Of a stretch of DNA of 12,877 nucleotides, positions 8,094-12,877 are shown piece after piece. Under the pieces are notes generated by a model. The model worked only from the letters and a program-made list of their open reading frames with translations. It searched no databases and was not told the origin of the DNA. Position numbers and translations under genes: made by a program. Every line of letters begins with the position of its first letter. Within the stretch, counting starts at the first letter, position 1. Source of the DNA: Ignavibacteriales bacterium (GTDB lineage Bacteria; Bacteroidota; Ignavibacteria; Ignavibacteriales; Ignavibacteriaceae); NCBI GenBank assembly GCA_027347125.1, contig DAIERC010000005.1:1-12877 (forward strand). The letters are read 5' to 3'.

Positions 8094-8378
8094 TTACAAT
8101 GCCGCATCCTTTGCTGCTTTAGCAATTCTAAATTTCAATACCTTCTTAGCAGGAATAACCATGGTTGCGCCAGTGGCGGGGTTTCTACCCATTCTCTTTT
8201 TACGATTTACTACAACTAATTTACCTAGACCAGGAAGTACAAAAGATTTTTTTGCTTCCTTGTATGATAATGCAACCAATTCATCTAAAAATTGGCCGGC
8301 CAATTTTTTAGTTGTACCGGTTTTCTTTGAAAGATGATCAAGTATTTGTGATTTGGTCATTGGTTTAGCTTTTGCCAT
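8094..8378 (-). CDS. HU-family histone-like DNA-binding protein
   Basis: A 94-residue nucleoid protein that bends and compacts DNA as a dimer. The N-terminal helices (MTKSQILDHLSKKTG, 7-21) and the core LPGLGKLVVV (48-57) match the HU/IHF fold. The DNA-binding arm contains GRNPATG (64-70), with the conserved Pro66 that intercalates between base pairs in this family, and the C-terminal helix is at about 82-94. Length is close to the usual 90 residues. The start at M1 is favoured over M7 because AAAGG lies 8 nt upstream; starting at M7 would remove only a basic hexapeptide. It is monocistronic: a 297-bp divergent spacer lies upstream and a strong terminator downstream. IHF-type paralogues share this fold, so HU versus IHF is not decided by sequence alone. 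A high expression level is expected for the family. Confidence 0.93.
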   Translation of the reverse strand: MAKAKPMTKSQILDHLSKKTGTTKKLAGQFLDELVALSYKEAKKSFVLPGLGKLVVVNRKKRMGRNPATGATMVIPAKKVLKFRIAKAAKDAAL

Positions 8379-8675
8379 AGTATTAACCTTTGTTTATATA
8401 TGAAATTAGTTAATTCAAGGGTGAAGTTAAAAAGAAATTAATTTAAAAAAAATAATTAGCGCCAATTATTTTTTATTTTTTTTCTGCCCCCTGTAAAGTT
8501 CACGCCCCATTTATGGGTATATTTGAAATGTGACATCGACGGTAACCTTTGTTTAATATGCCGGTAACGTGGCTGTGTATCTCAAAATACCAATGACCGG
8601 TTTTTGTAGCTTAACCTTTATTTATTTATTTTCATGCACATTATTTAATATAACTATTGCCTCTGCTTAACTGGA
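8379..8675. other. Divergent intergenic spacer between the HU-family gene and the receptor gene
   Basis: This 297-bp spacer must hold promoters for both flanking genes. It contains an AT-only 11-bp inverted repeat (arms 8447-8457 and 8464-8474, 6-nt loop AGCGCC) embedded in A- and T-tracts. A possible Bacteroidota-type promoter for the receptor gene has TTTG at 8603-8606 and, 20 nt later, TATTTTCA at 8627-8634, which matches the TAnnTTTG -7 consensus only partly. No open reading frame with coding character, tRNA or riboswitch-like architecture is evident. Confidence 0.5.
8387..8391 (-). promoter_or_regulatory. Shine-Dalgarno site of the HU-family gene
   Basis: AAAGG on the minus strand, 8 nt before the ATG at 8378. 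It decides the first ATG over the in-frame one six codons later. It also shows that the genome uses anti-SD pairing for at least some genes, which many Bacteroidia and Flavobacteriia largely avoid. Confidence 0.65.
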
Positions 8676-10607
8676 ATGATGAATACCCTATTTGCTTTTT
8701 TATTGTTGTTGTTAGTTTCTTCCGCAAACGCGGATATTTTACCGTTGTATTTTAACGGTGCCGGTATTACCGATACGGTTAATATACATGCTAATAATCC
8801 GGAAAAGCCTGGTGATACACTATCAGCAAAAGTTAAAGCAGATACTTTGATTCCTGTTAACATGAAACCCTTCTTCGGAAACAGTCAATTTCTTGACAGA
8901 AATATTATTGATAGAATAAATTATAAATACACCGGCGACATTTTGAAAGACCTCGGCTTCAATTATGTACGCAGTCATGGGCTGGACGGCTACCCTGATG
9001 AAACAATACTTTTTGGCGTAGGCAATAACGGAATCAGTTATTTTGAAGACGGCGTTTTGCTTAACAGCCGCGTGAATAATAATTATGATTTAAACAATTC
9101 ACAATCAGAATATATTGATTCAATTGAAGTACTGCCTGTAACAAGAGGATTTTTATACGGCATTTACAACAATTTGGTATCGGTAAATTTTATTACTAAG
9201 GATTTCATTTCCTCTAAACCTTACTCCAGGATAAAATATTATCAGGGGCCTAACGGCGAGGCAATGATAGACGCCATCTTCAATCAGATTGCATATAAAA
9301 AATTAAAATTCTCAGTAGATGTGTCCAACAGAAAATTCGACAGCAGTTATGTGAACAGCGGCTACAGCCAGTGGCAGGTTAGGGGAAACATAAAGTATTA
9401 CCTCTCCGGCAATTGGAATATAATGGCTTCTTACAATTACGCTAAATCCCTTGTAGGATTAAACGGCGGCGTAAATGTTGATTCGATAATAAGCGCCAGC
9501 GCTGATGTTAACACTTATCTTTATGATCCGTTACAGGCGCCTGTAAAATTTAATAATCAAAGCCAAAGTTTTAAAGATCACTTATTCGGTTTTAGGATTT
9601 TAGGAAAATATTTGGATAATTCATACACTGATTTAAACTTTTATTATAATTATAAAGAAACGGAATTAAACAACAGTGCGGATACCGTCTTCTATAAAAA
9701 TATTGATAAAGAAAAATTAGCGGGAGTAAATCTTCAACAAAAATTCACCCTGGATTATATCGATATAAAATTACTTGGAAATTATGAAACCGGCAGGCTA
9801 AGTTATTATTCGCTGTACAACACATATTTAAATTATTATCCCGTTGACTATAGTAATTTTAGCATATCGCCTATTATCAGCACGCAACTATTAGATAGTT
9901 GTTTGGTGCCGTCAATATTTTTTAAATACTCGCGTAATTCTTATAAAAATGATGCTGCTGCAAACGGAAGCTATGCCGGTTGGGGAAGTGATTTAACATA
10001 TTGCTATTCAGAGGCTGTTAAATTTTATCTTGGCTTTTCAAATTATAAACCCGGTCCGGGCAGGCAGTATGTTTATAATTATGAATTCGGCGCAACTTAC
10101 AATTCCGCTAACCTAGGAATTAATTTAAAGTTATTTAAAAGAAATAATTATTTTAGCTATAATAGGTTTTCCTTTTTAACAGATTCTAATTATACGGTTT
10201 CCAACCTTTACGGAACGGCGGTTGATATGAAAGCCGTTGTTTGGAAAGTTGCGTTGGAAGCACACGCTTATTTTTACGGAAGCCCGCAAACAACCGGACA
10301 GTTTTACCGGATGCCTAAAATAAATTTAACCGGCGGTGTTTATTATGAAAACATGCTTTTCAAAAACAATCTTAATTTGAAAACAGGTATTTCTGTTGAT
10401 TATATTGGCCAAAGGAATGAACCGGTTTACGGCGAGCTTGGCCCAAATTTCAAAATGGATTTTACAGTGGCCGGCGAAATACAAAAAGTTGCTTATGTCT
10501 ATTTTACGTGGGAAAATCTACTAGACGCGAAATATTATATTATACCATATTACCCGGTACCGGCACGCAATATCCGATTCGGTATTGCGTGGGAGTTGTT
10601 TAATTAA
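8676..10607 (+). CDS. TonB-dependent receptor-like outer-membrane protein
   Basis: A 643-residue outer-membrane beta-barrel with an N-terminal plug, predicted to import an unidentified ligand using TonB energy. Residues 1-19 are a signal peptide with likely cleavage after SANA. DTVNIHA (33-39) resembles a TonB box. The plug runs from about 70 to 176: FLDRNIIDRI (72-81), GISYFEDGVLLNSR (119-132), and IDSIEVLPVTRGFLYG (147-162) followed by VNFITK (170-175). These match the usual plug motifs, although the Gly-rich LYGxxAxGGVINI stretch is replaced by LYGIYNNLVSVNFI. The rest is alternating aromatic/polar strands rich in Tyr and Asn. The C terminus, WENLLDAKYY (612-621) then YPVPARNIRFG (625-635), is the classic final-strand region of these receptors, with Phe as penultimate residue. 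No carboxypeptidase-like N-terminal domain and no SusD partner is present. An in-frame TAA at 8646 limits the start to the paired ATGs at 8676/8679. Ligand is unknown. Confidence 0.83.
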   Translation: MMNTLFAFLLLLLVSSANADILPLYFNGAGITDTVNIHANNPEKPGDTLSAKVKADTLIPVNMKPFFGNSQFLDRNIIDRINYKYTGDILKDLGFNYVRSHGLDGYPDETILFGVGNNGISYFEDGVLLNSRVNNNYDLNNSQSEYIDSIEVLPVTRGFLYGIYNNLVSVNFITKDFISSKPYSRIKYYQGPNGEAMIDAIFNQIAYKKLKFSVDVSNRKFDSSYVNSGYSQWQVRGNIKYYLSGNWNIMASYNYAKSLVGLNGGVNVDSIISASADVNTYLYDPLQAPVKFNNQSQSFKDHLFGFRILGKYLDNSYTDLNFYYNYKETELNNSADTVFYKNIDKEKLAGVNLQQKFTLDYIDIKLLGNYETGRLSYYSLYNTYLNYYPVDYSNFSISPIISTQLLDSCLVPSIFFKYSRNSYKNDAAANGSYAGWGSDLTYCYSEAVKFYLGFSNYKPGPGRQYVYNYEFGATYNSANLGINLKLFKRNNYFSYNRFSFLTDSNYTVSNLYGTAVDMKAVVWKVALEAHAYFYGSPQTTGQFYRMPKINLTGGVYYENMLFKNNLNLKTGISVDYIGQRNEPVYGELGPNFKMDFTVAGEIQKVAYVYFTWENLLDAKYYIIPYYPVPARNIRFGIAWELFN

Positions 10608-10618
10608 AAGAATATTTT

Positions 10619-10653
10619 AAAACAACTATAACTTTTTCATTTGAAATAGTTGT
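10619..10653. terminator. Possible shared terminator hairpin between convergent units
   Basis: Perfect 8-bp inverted repeat: arm ACAACTAT at 10622-10629, 16-nt loop, and arm ATAGTTGT at 10646-10653. It starts 14 nt after the receptor stop codon. On the minus strand the stem is followed by TTT and an AT-rich run, so it may end the two-component transcript as well. The stem is AT-rich, the loop is long and the T-tract is short, so the call is tentative. Confidence 0.35.
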
Positions 10654-10768
10654 ACCTTCTAAAATAGCATGATAGAAATTAATTCATGTTAATTATATGC
10701 AACCACAATCGTTTGTATAATTGCATGTTCGCATGTGTGCCTGGTGAAAGCATTTGTTGGTTCTGATT

Positions 10769-11488
10769 TTACAAACTTAACATATCTTTAAACTTTATTG
10801 CCTGCCTTCGGGACACTTCTATTTTATTTCCGCCTTTTAATTTTACCAGTAAGCCGCCGTTAAGCCAGGGTTCAATATTTTCAATCCACTTAAGATTAAT
10901 GATATGTTTTCTATTGGCTCTAAAAAAAGTTTTATTGTCCAGGCGTTCATCCAGGTAATTTAGCGTCCTTAAAATAAGCGGTTTGTTATCGTCAAAATAT
11001 AAGCGAACATAATTACCTTCCGATTCAAACAGGCGAACGGTTGTAAGTTTTACAAACCAGCATCTGTCCCCGTCTTTAACAAAAACCTGGTCATCCTCCG
11101 AGAGAGTATGGGTTGAAGAAAGTTCAACGGTTTCTTTTCTTTCTCTTTCGATAATTTTTTTTACCGTTTCCTCAAGTCTTTGTGGTTCGATCGGTTTAAG
11201 CAGGTAATCCATCGCGTTATATTCAAAGGCTTTTAACGCGTACTCATCGTAAGCGGTGGTAAAAATAACAATCGGCACGCTGTCTAATTCTTCGAGCAGT
11301 TCGAAGCCGTTTTTTCCGGGCATTTGTATATCAAGAAAAATAAGATCAGGGTTAAGCTCTGAAATTTTATTTACGGCATCATCGGCGTTAACGGCCTCGC
11401 CTACAATATTAATCTCTTTATATGGTGTCAGCAAGCGGCGTAGTTCTACCCTTGCCAGTCTTTCGTCGTCAATTATTAAAGCTTTCAT
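10769..11488 (-). CDS. LytTR-family response regulator (REC plus LytTR)
   Basis: A 239-residue cytoplasmic transcription regulator that is phosphorylated by the adjacent kinase. The receiver domain (1-120) has the acidic pair D7/D8 (IIDDE), the phosphoacceptor D53 (FLDIQMPGKNG, 51-61), T77/T78 and K98 (LLKPI). All are intact. The LytTR DNA-binding domain (about 134-237) shows VFVKDGDRCWFV (135-146), FESEGNYVRLYF (154-165), FFRANRKHIINL (188-199) and EVSRRQA (224-230), the usual family signatures. The start is secure: MKALIIDDE begins exactly at the first receiver strand, with GGAGG 8 nt upstream. Its first 20 bp overlap the 3' end of the kinase gene, so the two are translationally linked. LytTR proteins usually bind direct repeats upstream of their targets; I could not identify such sites here. 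Confidence 0.94.
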   Translation of the reverse strand: MKALIIDDERLARVELRRLLTPYKEINIVGEAVNADDAVNKISELNPDLIFLDIQMPGKNGFELLEELDSVPIVIFTTAYDEYALKAFEYNAMDYLLKPIEPQRLEETVKKIIERERKETVELSSTHTLSEDDQVFVKDGDRCWFVKLTTVRLFESEGNYVRLYFDDNKPLILRTLNYLDERLDNKTFFRANRKHIINLKWIENIEPWLNGGLLVKLKGGNKIEVSRRQAIKFKDMLSL

Positions 11489-12530
11489 TTTTTATACCTC
11501 CGGTTGGAATTACTAGTTCTGCAACAACTTCGTTATTAGAATAATTTTTTATATTAAATGAGGCCTTCTCCCCGTATAATAAATGTAAACGATGCTTTGT
11601 ATTGTTTATACCGAATCCGCTTGAATTCATAATTGCCTGATTGTCTATTTGCCCCGCATTTTTTATTTCAATATGTAATTTTGAGTCGGCGACGGTAGCT
11701 TTAATAGAAATATTTCCTCCCTCGGTTTTTTTCGATATGCCGTGTTTAATCCCGTTTTCTACAAGTGTTTGAATCATCATAGGAGGCACTTCAATATTGG
11801 AAGATTTGGGGTCAATTTCAATATTGTATTTTAATCTTTCTTCAAATCTAATGGTTTCCAGCGAGAGATAATCGGAAACCGTTTGCATTTCTTCCTGGAA
11901 GGGAACGGTTTCTATCCTTTCCATCTTCAAAGAATATCTTAAAATGCTTGAAAGTTTTGTTAGCGCGATTTGGGCATTATCCGGATCAACGCCTATTACC
12001 GCGCGTATGCTGTTTAACGCGTTAAACATAAAATGCGGGTTCAACTGCGACTTAAGTGTTTTGAGCTCAAAATCTTTTACGGCGGCTTCCCATATATACG
12101 ATTCGATTTCAACCTTCTTGTAATTTTCCAAAAAATGAACTGCAAAATAAATAAGCGTCCACAAAAGAATCATTATACTGAATTGAAAAATCCCGGCCAG
12201 CGGCATGCCTATCTTAAACTTTGAAAGGGTAAAAATGCCGGAAGTTATTTCAACGGCAAACAAAACCGCATAAACAGCAGTTCCTATAATTACGCTCGAA
12301 ATTAAAATCCTCGGAATAATTTTTTTTAGCGGAAGGTTTACCCAATCGTGTTTTTTTATTATACCGCGGAAAATATGGGTTAAACTTACGCCTGCAAAAC
12401 ACGCGTAAAAAACAACCAGCCACTCCTTCCAGTTAAGCCGCTCGAAAAGCGCCAGCATAATAATATTTACCAGGGCAAAAATTGCCCAGCCGCTTAGCTG
12501 ACTTAGCCAGTATGCTTTTTTACGGTTCAT
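11469..12530 (-). CDS. LytS-type sensor histidine kinase (His_kinase plus HATPase)
   Basis: An inner-membrane sensor kinase that phosphorylates the LytTR regulator encoded just downstream. With the start chosen here it has 353 residues. Four hydrophobic segments lie near 11-29, 34-56, 73-94 and 110-134 and there is no large periplasmic domain, so sensing is probably within or at the membrane. A short helical linker leads to the His_kinase motif QLNPHFMFNALNS (162-174) with phosphoacceptor H166. The ATPase domain has the N-box VENGIKHG (257-264) and the G-box GFGINNTKHRL (305-315). The frame is open up to an ATG at 12692, which would add 54 residues. I prefer 12530 because MNRKKAYWLSQLSGW is a typical beginning for this family in Bacteroidota, and the extension is polar and matches nothing I know. 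An intermediate ATG is at 12617. The ATG at 12692 does have AGGGGG 5 nt upstream, so the longer form cannot be excluded. The signal sensed is unknown. Confidence 0.88.
   Translation of the reverse strand: MNRKKAYWLSQLSGWAIFALVNIIMLALFERLNWKEWLVVFYACFAGVSLTHIFRGIIKKHDWVNLPLKKIIPRILISSVIIGTAVYAVLFAVEITSGIFTLSKFKIGMPLAGIFQFSIMILLWTLIYFAVHFLENYKKVEIESYIWEAAVKDFELKTLKSQLNPHFMFNALNSIRAVIGVDPDNAQIALTKLSSILRYSLKMERIETVPFQEEMQTVSDYLSLETIRFEERLKYNIEIDPKSSNIEVPPMMIQTLVENGIKHGISKKTEGGNISIKATVADSKLHIEIKNAGQIDNQAIMNSSGFGINNTKHRLHLLYGEKASFNIKNYSNNEVVAELVIPTGGIKNESFNN
11497..11501 (-). promoter_or_regulatory. Shine-Dalgarno site of the response regulator, inside the kinase gene
   Basis: GGAGG on the minus strand, 8 nt before the ATG at 11488, located within the last codons of the kinase reading frame. 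It is the strongest ribosome site in the window. It fits translation of the regulator from the kinase transcript without a separate promoter. Confidence 0.8.
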
Positions 12531-12692
12531 TTGATTGTTGTTTCCCGTTGCCCCTATTTCTTTGTAATAGTTTGGAGTAAATTCAAATCCAATCCAGGGT
12601 AATTTATTCGTCTTCATTAAATATAATCGTATCTGTTCTAAAAGAAAATCTTTTGTTGTCTTTTTAACAATATTACAAACTCCCCAAAACAT

Positions 12693-12720
12693 TAATTCCC
12701 CCTGTCTCGAGGGGGAATTA
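12693..12720. repeat. Perfect 11-bp palindrome with 6-nt loop upstream of the kinase frame
   Basis: Arm TAATTCCCCCT at 12693-12703, loop GTCTCG at 12704-12709, and arm AGGGGGAATTA at 12710-12720, with no mismatch. It abuts the earliest ATG (12692) of the kinase frame. Neither side carries a convincing T-tract, so a plain terminator is not the best reading. It could be a dispersed REP-like palindrome, an operator, or an RNA hairpin that masks the AGGGGG in front of the 12692 ATG. The structure is certain; its role is not. Confidence 0.7.
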
Positions 12721-12877
12721 TATGAGAGAGAGCTTAACCAATCACAAGCTTATTATCTATTCGAAGGCAAAAATAACCCAATAATTACAGATGATACCGG
12801 ATAATATTATTGCCGGTTTTATATGATGATAAGCGGAATATTTTAATAAAGAGGCAACTTTAAAAAAATAAAGATTT
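12721..12877. other. Non-coding right end of the window
   Basis: AT-rich sequence with no supported gene on either strand. Together with the palindrome and the region before the preferred kinase start it makes about 347 bp without a secure gene, and it probably contains the promoter of the two-component operon. A 5-bp inverted repeat (ACCGG 12796-12800, CCGGT 12813-12817) followed by TTTT is too short to call a terminator. Confidence 0.4.

Noticed and set aside
8540..8568. Direct repeat CGGTAAC at 8540-8546 and 8562-8568, start points 22 bp apart, upstream of the receptor gene; considered as a LytTR-type operator.
   Set aside because: A 7-bp repeat pair is expected by chance in a spacer of this size, and it does not match a LytTR repeat pattern I know.
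8654..8863. Minus-strand open frame over the start of the receptor gene as a small protein.
   Set aside because: It lies opposite the signal peptide and early coding region, with no ribosome site or recognisable sequence; it is a shadow of the real gene.
10718..10740. CATG-TTCG-CATG mini-hairpin between the receptor and response regulator genes.
   Set aside because: The stem is too short to be significant and no T-tract or conserved context is visible.
12796..12820. ACCGG/CCGGT inverted repeat followed by TTTT as a terminator on the + strand.
   Set aside because: Only 5 bp of stem, a 12-nt loop, and no + strand gene before it.

Overview
The window is AT-rich, gene-dense bacterial chromosome from the Bacteroidota/Ignavibacteriota/Chlorobi part of the tree. 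The evidence is the gene content: a DUF4922-type HIT-superfamily protein of the kind common in Bacteroidota, a TonB-dependent receptor-like outer-membrane protein, a DUF885 lipoprotein, and a LytS/LytTR two-component pair with Bacteroidota-style sequences. Some starts carry a recognisable Shine-Dalgarno (GGAGG before the response regulator, AAAGG before the HU gene) while others have none. That mixture fits Ignavibacteria-like lineages better than Flavobacteriia or Bacteroidia, but this placement is inference. I see no phage, plasmid, insertion sequence, CRISPR, tRNA or rRNA signal.

Layout. Positions 1-3440 (+ strand) hold a surface-glycan block: the C-terminal part of a family-4 glycosyltransferase cut by the window edge, a 489-residue family-2 glycosyltransferase, and, 24 bp further on, a GalT/VTC2-like DUF4922 protein. 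Positions 3447-7947 (- strand, converging on the first block with only 6 bp between stop codons) hold, in transcription order, an ABC exporter half-transporter, a DUF885 lipoprotein and an AI-2E-family membrane protein. Positions 8094-8378 (- strand) are a single HU-family DNA-binding protein gene with its own Shine-Dalgarno and a perfect 10-bp-stem intrinsic terminator.

A 297-bp divergent spacer then leads to a 643-residue TonB-dependent receptor-like protein (8676-10607, +). It converges on a two-component operon (11469-12530 and 10769-11488, -) in which a LytS-type histidine kinase overlaps its LytTR response regulator by 20 bp. A perfect 11-bp palindrome (12693-12720) lies just upstream of the kinase reading frame, and the last 157 bp carry no gene I can support.

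How the genes may work together. The glycosyltransferases and the DUF4922 protein look like one transcription unit for glycan assembly or nucleotide-sugar handling. The ABC exporter, lipoprotein and AI-2E protein are envelope functions that may share a transcript but have no obvious joint pathway. The two-component pair probably regulates envelope or export genes; its target is not visible. The region is mostly ordinary housekeeping and envelope content. The most informative points are the predicted catalytic and zinc site of the uncharacterised DUF4922 protein and the palindrome next to the kinase gene. I found no convincing undescribed multi-gene system.
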